A DNA stretch of 64,000 nucleotides, from NCBI GenBank assembly GCA_963942565.1, contig OZ012700.1, forward strand, positions 25,743,940 through 25,807,939. The letters run 5' to 3'. The notes under the pieces were generated by a model. That model saw only the letters and a list, made by a program, of their open reading frames with translations. It had not been told where the DNA came from and made no database searches. Below are positions 1 through 10,800 of the stretch, piece by piece. The DNA comes from Maea johnstoni. Its lineage: Eukaryota > Annelida > Polychaeta > Spionida > Magelonidae. Position 1 is the first letter of the stretch. Every line of letters starts with the position of its first letter. The translations under genes were made by a program, and so were the position numbers.

Positions 1-195
1 TATGAAATCCTTCTGATTTGGTGGGTAGACCCACAATATCCCTGGTCCCAAGGGATAGGTTCTCCCATATGGGGGTCTAGCATGACAAGGGTTAACTTTA
101 TGTATGTTATTGGAGGGTTTACAAGTTCCCTTTTTGACAGGAGGAGGAGGAGGAGGGGAGGGGAGGGGAGGGGGTATATAGGGGTGACAAGTTAC

Positions 196-321
196 CTTTT
201 TGACACACTCCATGAGGGGCACTCTGACAGCCTCGTTACCGTCCAGGGAGACCACACAAGCGGGGGTCTCAGGGGTGGCCTCCATCAGGGCGTGGACAGC
301 CTCGGCACCCATACGACAACC
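196..321 (-). CDS. PFK: Phosphofructokinase N-half exon (GCRMGAEAV...)
   Basis: This 126-nt exon is in phase 0 and encodes 42 residues. On the minus strand it follows a tttcag acceptor and ends at AAAAAG|GTAACT. Its protein contains [20 protein letters not shown] and VRVPLMEC, which match the segment just after the GHVQRGG loop of the N-terminal half of animal ATP-dependent 6-phosphofructokinase (vertebrate form roughly MGVEAV...[11 protein letters not shown]...LPLMEC). PFK phosphorylates fructose 6-phosphate in the cytosol, the committed step of glycolysis; this part borders the sugar-phosphate and allosteric sites. It directly continues the exon at 1180-1275 in protein order. The gene runs off the left edge, where its C-half should lie. 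Family assignment is strong; the paralogue is not resolved. Confidence 0.9.
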
Positions 322-1179
322 CTGAAAGACAAACAAAATATGCATATCATTATAATATCATTTTTTACCAATTTTGGATATCAAGGTGAACTTGGATATG
401 ACAGACTCAATGGGACCAGGAAAATTAGTCCGTCATATGCAAAATCCGTCGTATACATATGACAAATACTTGATATGCTTCGGACTGGGACCAAGCATAT
501 TGTCCATCATATGCAAAAAATCTGTCGTACAGTGGTCCGTCATATCCAAGTTCACCTGTATTTCAGACTTCAGACGGAAATATTATCTGAACATCAAATA
601 TAATGGAACTTCTGATGGAAACAATGATTACGAAATCGCTAAATCCAAGGACACCAAGGAATCCACATATATTGTTCCTAAGTCCTTGGCCTATTCAAGG
701 CAAATTTGTAAGTGACAAGGTGCAACTGTCTATATTAATACCTAACCTATATGCAGGATCTTCAGAATAACTATTGAATCTGAGTACCTTGGTACCCTGC
801 TAATTTATGAGAAATTGGACTTCTGAATAATATGTAAATCTTATGCTAGTAATACGCATGGACTTCAGAATAATAAGTGAATATTATGCTAACTTCAGAG
901 TAGGAGGTGAATCTGAGTACCCCGGACAAAAAGGATAAAAATCCTCAATTTAATGTAGTGCCCTGGTTGAGATGAAAATCTTTATAATATACTTACAAGG
1001 ACACAGTCTAATACAAAATGAGGCAAAAAAACTGAAAAATGACTGAAACCCTGGCATATGGGTACTCATCTAAGAGTACTCAGCGAGAGCTATCTAATGA
1101 ATACCAACATGACAGGGTTTAGATGGTTTACAAAGATTTTTGCATCCTTGTACTTTGAACGAATCTTTAGTATACTTAC
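322..1179. other. PFK intron
   Basis: This is the intron between the two N-half PFK exons, read on the minus strand. It is AT-rich, with no coding sequence I recognise. Its upstream end carries a truncated TTAA-type MITE that stops about ten bases from the donor site of the next exon. Confidence 0.6.
1012..1168 (+). mobile_element. TTAA MITE family A, truncated copy
   Basis: The copy matches the family core (tgactgaaaccctggca, gagtactcagcgagagct, aataccaacatgacaggg) found about 13 times in the window. Both TTAA ends are missing or degraded. It sits in a PFK intron next to a splice donor. Confidence 0.7.
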
Positions 1180-1275
1180 GAGAAACACGGTCGAAAAGCG
1201 GAGGGGCTGCTCTCCTCTCTGCACGTGCCCGAGAACGGTCACGCGCGTGTCGTACTTCAGCCGGGTGGTGATCAG
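1180..1275 (-). CDS. PFK: Phosphofructokinase N-half exon with GHVQRG loop
   Basis: This 96-nt exon lies between tttccag and a GTAAGT donor. It reads LITTRLKYDTRVTVLGHVQR and then GEQPLRFSTVFL. The first 21 residues match the N-half PFK segment (RLGYDTRVTVLGHVQRGG) that lines the active site. The next ten should read like GGSPSAFDRVL but do not. The usual exon is 93 nt, and the observed one can be explained by three separate single-base insertions (one in gagag, one in a T run before cgaccg, one in a T run before ctcg) that together restore phase. That is either uncorrected sequencing error or decay of this PFK copy. The FDR residues are highly conserved in the family, so a working enzyme with this exact sequence is unlikely. 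Confidence 0.88.
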
Positions 1276-3578
1276 CTGGAAAACAGAACAGCCAAGATCA
1301 GCACAGAAAACATAATGGTGAGGACCCATGATAGAGAATGTACCTGAAAACCCTTCACTATAAATGGTATGGTATGGTGAAAAAAATGTCATAGCTCAGG
1401 CCATGTCGAAAATCTTAGTTCATATGATAATGTGTATAAATGTATCATGTGTCATACTTGATCAAAAATAATTCTTAATACCTAGGTAAGAATTTGGTAG
1501 CTTTTGCCATTGTTATATTCAAATAATGGGATGGTTTTAACTTCTTTTTATTTATTTTTTTATATTTTATCATTACTTTTTTTGGATGGGGGGGGGGTCT
1601 AGGTATATAATATTTATTGAGTTGGAGGTCTTCCACACCCCTTGTCAGGGGCAGATACAGGCATTCTGTGTTAGGGGTTCATTCCCTAAGAGGATGGGGG
1701 CTTCATTTACCAAAGAAGTAGATCTAACTCATTGGTTTTAAACAAAATAACTTAATTATTAGCAAAGAAATCAATATCTTGCATTATAAAAAAGTGGATT
1801 TGTTGGATCCCACGAATTCCTTTGTGTTGCATGAATACTCCATTACTTGTAGACTAAGATTTCTGACAATAGCCTCAGCTACATTAGGTTATTCAAGTGG
1901 CTTCTACAATATTTAAGTTTGGATGTATGATGAGTATGGGGTGCTTAAATAAAGTAAAAAAACTTTTAAAAAAAACTTTTGGAATGTATCAATGTGCTTA
2001 AAGATGATTCTACAGTACTGTACTTCCTTGACAAAATTAATTCCTTTGCTGGTGTGATAGATGGAGAGAAAAAGGTCTGTATAACTGATATTGCTAATTA
2101 AGGAAGGGAGAATGGTAAGATAGATACAGGTTTAGAATAAACATATGATTAATTCCCTAGAACCTTACCCATGTCTAGTTTGTCTATCTCCCAACAGATG
2201 GCAGCACATTTGAGGTAGATGGGGGCTTAATATAAATGCATGATTTTACCCTTAACCCTTGAATTGCTGGTTTCTTATTTGGTCAACATGAAATAATGTC
2301 AAAAAGCTGGGAAATCCCTGAAACCATGAAAATGGGTACTCATCTGATAGTACTCAGCGAGAGCTTTCCAATGAATACCAACATGACAGGGTTAAGATTA
2401 TTTTCATATTGCTTTTTCTGTGAATTGGACTATTTGAAGGAGAGTAATAGATCTAGTTTAAATGAACAATTTTCATTCAAATGTTTTCTAAATATCGCTC
2501 TTTTGAGAGAGATATCACTAGAATAGTCAGGCAGTTTTGGCTGCTAAAGGCTTACATGGATTAACATGTGTAGAGTACCGTACTTTTTTATTCAAAATGG
2601 AAGTTCCCTTAAAGTGATTGAAAATTACTCCGTTGGAGAAAAGCTTTCTGCTCTCAAGCCAATTGTACCTCCCTCAAAAGGTACAGGATTTAAATCCCAT
2701 CTCCCTAATTCTCCTGTAGATGATAGGTGTTTCCAAAGAGAGAAAAGGTGACATGACTGGCAGAGGTGCGTCTTTGTTGACGAAAAAATAAAGACCAAAA
2801 GTACGAAAAGTTGAATCAGTTATTTGTCAAAAGATATTGAAATTGACCTAAACTGAATAGTGCAACATTTATATTGAGGTGTTTGAAAAAATAGTGAGAA
2901 GTTCCTGATAAGCTTTAGGTTAAAAAAACGAAGTTCTATCTGTATATAAAAATCAAAACAAGTTAACATATATGAAACAACTTAGGGAAATGTGAAGTTA
3001 CAGCAAGTTGTCTGACCCAGCGAGCTTTCCTTTGTCACGTATATTTCATATACATTTCTCAGCTCCGCTCAGTTTCGACAATCTTCTGAACAATCAACCC
3101 GTCTGAGGTGTGCTGCCATCTATTGGAGAAGAATTACCCAACAAATATAAGAAAATCTTAAATCTTTAAAAATCACAATATCCAAGAACTGCGGTACTAC
3201 ACTGACTTAAAACTGCACAGATACAACTTCCATATACAAATATTCAAGATAACATTTATCAGTGAGTTTATAATAATATATAATCATCCCAAGGATTGAT
3301 ATCCCCTATAGTTTTTTCTGTGCAGCACCTCACTAAAGCTTGGCTAACACTAAAGCTCTTGGAAGAATTAATTCTTTGACGAATATCTCAAGATGGCTAA
3401 TTTTCTATCCCAGTTGTTGGAATGGTATAGTAAGGTAAAGGGTGTCTCAATAATATATTCTAACCACCAAATCCACAAAGTAATATGTGAATTTTCATGA
3501 AGCCTTCTCGCAGTTTCTTAGTTTGACTTTGTACCAATAGAGGGAGACAGAATTCTTGCCAATCCCCGTAATACAGTT
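1276..3578. other. PFK intron or intergenic DNA, no gene seen
   Basis: AT-rich DNA with poly-G/T tracts near 1590 and a fragment like 'ggggcagatacaggc' at 1651 that resembles hAT-type transposon ends. It contains one family A MITE copy at 2252-2400. I see no convincing exon. Confidence 0.5.
2252..2400 (+). mobile_element. TTAA MITE family A, partial copy
   Basis: It starts with TTAACCCTT and carries the family core (gggtactcatctga, tactcagcgagagct, ataccaacatgacaggg). The far end is lost. Confidence 0.7.
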
Positions 3579-3778
3579 NNNNNNNNNNNNNNNNNNNNNN
3601 NNNNNNNNNNNNNNNNNNNNNNNNNNNNNNNNNNNNNNNNNNNNNNNNNNNNNNNNNNNNNNNNNNNNNNNNNNNNNNNNNNNNNNNNNNNNNNNNNNNN
3701 NNNNNNNNNNNNNNNNNNNNNNNNNNNNNNNNNNNNNNNNNNNNNNNNNNNNNNNNNNNNNNNNNNNNNNNNNNNNNN
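3579..3778. other. Scaffold gap, 200 Ns
   Basis: Exactly 200 N bases, most likely a fixed-size placeholder between contigs. True gap length and the relative order of the flanking contigs are unknown. Confidence 0.98.
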
Positions 3779-3819
3779 ACAGGCGGGTTTACATCGTGGG
3801 GGACGTAAAATCCCACAGC
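3779..3819 (-). CDS. Possible PFK exon start cut by the gap
   Basis: On the minus strand a good acceptor (ttgctctctttcag) is followed by an open frame reading AVGFYVPHDVNPPV, which runs into the N gap. Beyond the gap the minus strand reads GDWQEFCLPLL and then a possible donor GTACAA. The order of features (aromatic-V-P, PP, then DW-E--C) loosely resembles the N-half PFK stretch ADWVFIPE-PP...DWEEHLC, which would precede the exon at 1180-1275. The similarity is weak and indels are possible, so this is tentative. Confidence 0.25.
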
Positions 3820-5167
3820 CTGAAAGAGAGCAAAAGTATGGGATAAGGAACAATAAGACATGAATGGCTAAAATCCATTTATCATCAACCCATTCATGTC
3901 TGCCAAAACCACCATATCATTCTGATGTTATCTATCTAATAAAAGAAATTTTAAGAAAATATTTGAAGGAGAGATGTTCTTCAGAATTCTGAAAATGTCC
4001 TTTTGGGGCGGGCAAAACTTTCTTCAAAAATTTTCAATTATGACTTTTTATGGGCTAGAACCAAATATTTTCCTTATTTACCATCTTCTTAGTCATGTCT
4101 GAAGTGTAAATAGGCCTTTTTGACACAATAGCTATTAGATATAGTTGTAATAAGGATTTGAAGTAGCTGAGTAGCTGACTTTGGAAGGGAAGAAATTTAG
4201 TGATTGCTGTTGCAGACAGTCATTTTCAAAATCCTGGCCAAGACCCAATCTAGGAGATCTCCAAGCATGAATAGGTTAAGGAGACCAGACTGACACCATG
4301 CTGACGATGTGCAAGACACTATAAAGTGTAACTCATTGGATTTCCCTATCAGCACTTGTTTTATAAATTATTTCATTTTTATTTTCCTATCAGCACTGAA
4401 AGTCATGTGATAACGAAGAAAAAAGTTGATCAGATAAGATAATCCTTAACCTGGACTTTGATTTGTGATGCAGCTATTAAACCCATTCATCCCTGTAGCA
4501 GTCAAAAAAGCCTAAGTGGTAATTTTCTGATAATCAACATCAAGAAAGTATTTCAAGTAAAAATAAAAGTATTGTATCGAAAAGGTTAACTAGCATATTG
4601 CAGTGGTGAAGATTTAAAAAACATATGAAATTGGATCTTGCATGACGGCATTCCGCTATTTATTAGTGAAATTTACAAAACTAACATTACTAAATTTAGC
4701 AGAATTAGGGCCCTTTGAGGCAGGCAGCATCATTAGAAATACTGTTAAGGTTTTGTCTCGTTAAGGAAATATCAATACTGTATCGTTTCGCATAAGTTTT
4801 TAACCCATTCACACTCAGAGATCCCCTAAAAAGAATCGTCTGCCACTCTCATACTTTTCAAAATAATTTGGGAATAAAGCAAAAGTTCATAAAATATTTG
4901 AAGGAAATTTGTTGTTTGACTTCTCTTTAACATTTCTTTTTCAATTATTTTCCAAAAAACGCTTTTGTAAGAAAGATATTGCCAAAATTGACAGGCCTGT
5001 TTTGGCCTCTCTGAGTGTTAATGCTTGTGACAATGGCTCTTAATCAACGTGTAAAATATGAATTAAAGCAGGAACAATCGATGATTTAATTCTATACTTC
5101 CTAATTAAAGTAATAGAATATGATGAAAATAGTGAATAGGGGCAATTGACCTGCTTGCGAATGGTAT
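3820..5167. other. AT-rich DNA with TTAACCCATTCA-type repeat fragments
   Basis: No gene seen. Fragments beginning or ending in 'aacccattcatg', 'aacccattcac' and 'aataggttaag' (about 3888, 4270, 4800) belong to a second TTAA-flanked MITE family (family B) whose best copy is at 21462-21680. Confidence 0.45.
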
Positions 5168-6016
5168 TGTGACGGAATGACCCCAGGGCTAAGAAACAGG
5201 TCATGTTCCGTCACTTCTATTATTGTAAGCTGGGTCTCCGCCTTCGCAGAGCCTAGCATTTAGACGTGCGACAAAGTATCTAGTTATTTCGAGTGCTCTG
5301 TGACGTAGCGCTCGTGCGGCCTCAACGATTGATGTACCGCGCGTGCGATTGGAAGGAAGGGCGGGAAACTAGGTTAGATTCGAAATCACGTCAGTCTAGA
5401 ATAGGTCGTTGAAGTGAGAAGTCTTAGATTAGAGTTAGAATAGAGTAGGAGTAGAGTTAACGACAGAGGTGTTTACAGACGGATTAAGGTGCTTGAGAGC
5501 TGGATTTAGACTACCCAGAGAGTAACGATTACAAGGTCAAGTAGCCAGAAAGAGACTGAAGCTGTTCATGGATTATTATGTGTGTATAGAGGGGATTATG
5601 ATGACAGCATAGAGAAGAACTGTAGCTGAGCAGAGTGTGTATTTACATCCGGATTTACCAGACATTGAGACCAGATATTAGAGAGATCAAAAACTTTTTG
5701 TGGACTTGTGATGTTGAGATGGTCATTTACATAGAGTGGACTTATTGTGTTGGTGCTGCTGTATAGAGAACGAGTGCGGTGGTATGTATATTGTACTGTG
5801 ATGATTAAACTGTATTGTTGATTTATACTTGCTCGTCCCGTCTTCTCTTCAACACCACATCCATCCCCAACCTTCGCTAAGCGTTATTGTAAGAGTCAGA
5901 AAACCCAACTGAGCTTTATTTCATTTCAAGAGAGAACTAAGAAACCTTTTATTTAAGTAAGGTGATTCTGTTTGTCAGTCGGATCATCCCTTCGGCCAGG
6001 GATCCATTCCGCTACA
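5168..6016 (+). repeat. 5' LTR
   Basis: 849 bp, TG...CA, reading the same as 16190-17038. The first 47 bases hold an imperfect inverted repeat (GTGACGGAATGACC at 5169, GGTCATGTTCCGTCAC at 5199) that could form a hairpin. Confidence 0.95.
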
Positions 6017-6033
6017 TATAGCACACTCTTCTT

Positions 6034-6051
6034 TGGTGACAGCGGTGGGAT
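6034..6051 (+). other. Primer binding site, tRNA-Leu type
   Basis: TGGTGACAGCGGTGGGAT lies 17 nt after the 5' LTR. It starts with TGG (complement of CCA) and, from memory of metazoan tRNA-Leu 3' ends (...ATCCCACCGCTGCCACCA), differs at one of 18 positions. Confidence 0.7.
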
Positions 6052-6123
6052 AGTGTTTAACACTATCGGCGAAATTCTCGAAACTTTTTGTCGGAACGAA
6101 CTCACAGTTGGTAGTAATAATCA

Positions 6124-7830
6124 GTGGGGATGGAAGGTGAAGCGGAACGAAAGCAAATTGTCGAGGTGGTGGAGGAACAGGCGGACGGTGCGTTGCGGCT
6201 CGAGGGGGTAGACATCACGCAGCCGTGGCTGGCGGCGCAGTCACTGGCGATGGCGGCGGCCAACAGATCGGGATCGGAGTTTGGGCGAGAACATTCACCA
6301 AAAGTGGCATTGAGTCCACCTCAAGACACAGAATTATCGTCCAAACCACGCATAAAGCGAACCTTTCTTACGCCTGAGCGAACCGATTCCTTACGCATTG
6401 AGCGAACCTTTCTTACGCCTGAGCGAACCGTTAACACTTTCAGAGAACAGATCTCGGGTGCCCGTTTGGACGATTTTATGTCAGCAGATCGTTCATTTGG
6501 TGCAACCCGAGCGACAGAGTGGCCGTCCGAGCGACCGGTAGCTGAGAGACAAGCGGTTCTTCAGAGAGATAGCAAGGCAGAGGCGGGAGATTCGTCGTCA
6601 GATGCAGAGTCGGTGGCGCCAGATCGACCGTGCCGTGACGTCACAGGGGAGCGGGTGACCTCCAGAGCCGAGCAGAGGACAGAAGCTGATTGCGGTACAC
6701 GAGCACCACCAGGCCATCCCTCGGCGAGTAGAAGAGGAGCGGTCAACGCTTCGTTGGACACTACGGTGCCCCTGATGGAAGTGCCGTCGGCCAGTAGCAG
6801 CTCCGGGGTGATTGACTTTCCCAGGAAGGGAATTGTGGGGGCGGGGCGGACGACAGCCCCGACCCGAGGTACAGAGTCACCGCGAGAGAGAGAGCCGATT
6901 GGTATGGAACAGGTGATAGCAGACATGGCAGCCCTGATGGGAGGAACGTTGAAGACGATAGCGGAGACGCAGCGGGCCATGGCAGCACGGACAGAGGGAA
7001 CGGGCGAGCCCCAACGGCCGAAGACATCCGAGCACTGGCGAAACGCCCGAGTGGACCGCTTTGACGGGGTGAGCGAGTCATGGGTGGATTATCGCATGCA
7101 CTTCGAGGCGACAGCGAAGCTCAACAAGTGGAGCGAAAGCGAGAAAAGCCTGTGCCTTATCGCGGCTATGAAGGGAGGAGCCCAGCGGGTGGTGCAGCAC
7201 CTGTCCGACGCCGAGAGATCCTCGTACCGAAACATCGTCAGGGTTCTTGACCAGCGCTACGCATCGGATGACCAGGCCGAGAAACACGCCATGGAGTTGG
7301 CGCAGCGTCGCCAGAAGCCAGAAGAGAGTCTGCAGGAGTTGGGTGACGTGTGTAGACGGCTGTTCACCCTGGCCTACCCCGACGCAGAAGGGAAGTTGAA
7401 AGATCGTCTCATGAAGAAGGCGTTCATCGAGATGATTGCAGACGAGAAGATACAGCGTTTGACCGCCAGAGGGGATGCCCAGACCTTGGAGGAAGCAGTG
7501 CACCTAGCCATCAAGTATGAGGGCACCGAAAGTGGGCGTGGCGCGAAAGAGCTGAAGGGAAAACCCCTGCTGACCACGGTAGCCCGACAGGTGGGGACCG
7601 TGACACCCACTGCGGATAACACCATCCAAGCGAAATTAGAGGCCCTGGAAGAACTCGTCCTGAAGTTGCAGCCCAGAAGATGGGAGGGTGCTGGAGGACC
7701 ACAGAGGCCGTTCCTGTGCTATAGCTGCCGACAGCCAGGTCACATGGCGAGAGACTGTCCCAACAAGACCGGTTCGGGAAACGGACCGAGTGCCGCCCCC
7801 GGGGCAGGAGGGCCGGCACAGGAGGAGTAG
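6124..7830 (+). CDS. gag polyprotein of the LTR element
   Basis: 568-aa capsid/nucleocapsid polyprotein, which packages element RNA into cytoplasmic particles. The N-terminal 230 residues are low-complexity and charged and include a repeated 'TPERT' stretch encoded by the element's dispersed ACGCCTGAGCGAACC motif. The central part (about 300-470, WVDYRMHFEATAKLNKW onward) resembles gypsy capsid regions. One CCHC zinc knuckle (CYSCRQPGHMARDC) lies at about residue 532. The start chosen is the first ATG after the primer site. It ends 53 nt before the first pol methionine and is in a different frame from pol, as is common in this family. Confidence 0.92.
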   Translation: MGMEGEAERKQIVEVVEEQADGALRLEGVDITQPWLAAQSLAMAAANRSGSEFGREHSPKVALSPPQDTELSSKPRIKRTFLTPERTDSLRIERTFLTPERTVNTFREQISGARLDDFMSADRSFGATRATEWPSERPVAERQAVLQRDSKAEAGDSSSDAESVAPDRPCRDVTGERVTSRAEQRTEADCGTRAPPGHPSASRRGAVNASLDTTVPLMEVPSASSSSGVIDFPRKGIVGAGRTTAPTRGTESPREREPIGMEQVIADMAALMGGTLKTIAETQRAMAARTEGTGEPQRPKTSEHWRNARVDRFDGVSESWVDYRMHFEATAKLNKWSESEKSLCLIAAMKGGAQRVVQHLSDAERSSYRNIVRVLDQRYASDDQAEKHAMELAQRRQKPEESLQELGDVCRRLFTLAYPDAEGKLKDRLMKKAFIEMIADEKIQRLTARGDAQTLEEAVHLAIKYEGTESGRGAKELKGKPLLTTVARQVGTVTPTADNTIQAKLEALEELVLKLQPRRWEGAGGPQRPFLCYSCRQPGHMARDCPNKTGSGNGPSAAPGAGGPAQEE

Positions 7831-7883
7831 AACAGACGCCCAAGAAAATACACTTCGACGGGGAAGATGAGGGGAGCCCCTAC

Positions 7884-10800
7884 ATGATTGGAAAGATAGG
7901 AGGAAAAGAGTACGAATGCTTGTTGGATACCGGCGCCACGAAGTCGATTATCTCGCCCGAGGTCTACCTGAACCATCCGAATAGAAACGACCTAGCCCTG
8001 AGAGAGTGCAGAGAGAGGCTAGTCTCCATCGACAAATCACCAGTGACAGTTCGGGGAGAAGTGGAACTAGAAGTGGATTTGTGTGGAACGATATTGGTAG
8101 GACACTTCATGATCGCCGAGATAGCCGATGACGTCGTGTTGGGTATAGGACTACAGAGAGCGGGCGGAATCATGGTGAACCATCATACTCAACAAGTCGA
8201 GTTCGAGGGAGGAAAAACAGTCCCCTACATCAGCCAGAGAATATCAGGGCTGTCGAAGTGTTGCAAGGTGCTGGCGGACAGAACAGTGGTGATACCCCCC
8301 CGAAAGGAAATCCTGACCACGGGGTATATCTGCGGCCGCACGAAAGAATTGGAGAGAGTGAGAGGATCAGGATTGGTGGAACCTAGTGCGAAGGGGAAGA
8401 TGGGACAGAGGGGCGTTATGGTGGGGAAAGCACTGGTGGATGTGGGCAAAGATTATATACCCATCCGACTCCTCAATACCACCAGCGAACCTATCACGAT
8501 CTACAAGGGCACGCCAGCAGGAGTAGTGACCCCGGTGGCCGGAGAGCCACCCGTCCCCGTGGAAACCAAGAAAGAACCAGAGCAGAAAAGATGTACAGAA
8601 AAGATGCCCGACTTCCTGCGGCCATTGTGTAAAGAGGGAAGTGAAAACCTGTCGTCGGAAGGGAAGAAGAAACTGGCGGAGCTGCTGACCAAACACCAGA
8701 GTGCTTTTGCTAGTGGGCCAGACGACCTGGGGCGGACCCATTTGGTCCAGCATGAGATCAGGACACCCCCAGACCTGCGACCACTGCGGCAGCCGGCCAG
8801 AAGGTTCCCGTTTTGGAAACAGACAGAAGCCAAGGAAATAGTGGACGACCTGCTGAAGAGGGACCTGATAGAGCCGTCGGCGAGCCCGTGGGCGGCACCA
8901 GTGGTGATGGTGAAAAAGAAAGACAACACGACCCGTCTGTGCGTAGACTACCGACGTCTGAACAGCCACACCATCCAGGACGCCTACCCCTTACCCAGAA
9001 TCGACGATTCACTAGACGCCTTGGGAGGAAGCAAGTGGTTTTGTACCCTTGACCTGGCCAGCGGCTACTGGCAGGTGGGAATGTCCAAGAGTGCACAAGA
9101 GAAGTCCGCGTTTATAACCAGCGGGGGGTTGTATTCCTGGAAGGTCATGCCCTTTGGCTTGAGTACAGCACCCGGTACTTTCGAGCGGCTGATGGAAACA
9201 GTGCTGTCGGGACTACAGTGGGAAACCTGCCTCATCTACCTGGATGACGTCATCATCTTCGGGAAAACAGAGCAGCAGACCCTGGACCGCCTGGATGCGA
9301 TCCTGAGCAGAATAGGACAGGCAGGAATGAAGCTCAAGCCCAGCAAGTGTCGCTTATTCCAGAAGAGAGTACATTACCTGGGGCACGTGGTGACGGAGGA
9401 GGGAGTCATGACGGACCCTGAGAAGATCGAGACAGTGAGAGAGTGGCCAGTGCCCACCACGCAGACAGAGGTACGCAGCTTCCTGGGGACTGCGTCGTAC
9501 TACAGGAGGTTTGTACAGAATTTCGGGACCATTGCCCGTCCCCTGCATAGGCTGACGGAGAAGAACAGACCCTTCTTGTGGACCACCGAATGCCAGGTTG
9601 CCTTCGAGACACTGCGGAAGAAATTGGTGGAGGCCCCCATCCTAGCCTACCCTAGCAGTGAGGAAGACTTCATCTTAGATACCGACGCCAGTGCCACAGG
9701 AATCGGGGCGGTATTGTCGCAGGTGCAAGACGGCGTAGAGAGACCCATAGCATATGCAAGTCGGGGGCTGAGCAAGTCGGAGAGGAACTACAGCGTGACA
9801 AAGAGAGAGCTGTTGGCGGTGGTTTTCTACTGCAAGTATTTCCGGCACTACCTGATAGGAAGAAAGTTCAAGCTACGCACAGATCACGCCGCCTTGAGGT
9901 GGTTGCAAACCTTCAAAGATGCCACGGGAATGTGGGCCAGGTGGCAGAATACCCTGGCAGAGTTCAACAAGGAAATTGTGCACAGAGCTGGCAGGAGTCA
10001 CGGTGACGCCGACGGCTTGAGCAGACGGCCAAACGAACAACCAGAGAGGGGGAGAAGCTCCGACAGTGGTGACCCCGAAATCAAGAGTACAGAGAGTGAA
10101 TCGCCTGAAGAGGTGGAAGAGAACATCACCTGCCTTCGTCCAGAGGAAAACCACATGGTGGCAGCGGTCACTATACAGCCGCTGTGGACGAATGCTGAGT
10201 GGAGAGAATTACAGAAAGAAGACCCCGACATCGCGCCAATCTGGACTAGGCTGGCCAGGGGGGAAGAGAGACCCAGATGGAATGAGATATCCGAACACAG
10301 CTTGGCCACCAAGTCCTACTGGGGAGAATGGCAACGCCTGAAGATGAGAGAAGGTGTCATCTACAGAAAGTGGGAGAGTTCCGACGGAGCGAAAGTTCAC
10401 ACTCAAGTGCTGGTTCCAAGGAGCAAGCGGAAAGAGTTCCTACAGCAAGCCCACGGTGAGAGGTGGACAGCTCATCTGGGAGTGAAGCGAACAGTGGCAC
10501 GTCTACATGAGAAGTACTTCTGGTATGACATGCGAGCTGACGTCAGGAGTTGGCTGGCCCAGTGCGGGGTCTGCGTCAGAGCCAAGGGACCGGGAGGCAG
10601 GACCAGGAAGAATCCTATGACCATTGTGAGATCGGGGACGCCCTTTGAGAGAATCGCCATAGACATGTATGGACCGCTGCCTGAGACAGCCAGAGGGAAC
10701 TCGAAGATCCTAGTCATCACTTGTTATTTTACCAAGTGGGTAGAAGCCTATGCCTTGCCGGACGAGACAGCCGAGACGGTAGCCGAGGCCCTGGTGAATG

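Noticed and set aside
8367-8969. 200-codon minus-strand frame inside pol
   Set aside because: Antisense shadow of a GC-rich coding region; no domain recognised.
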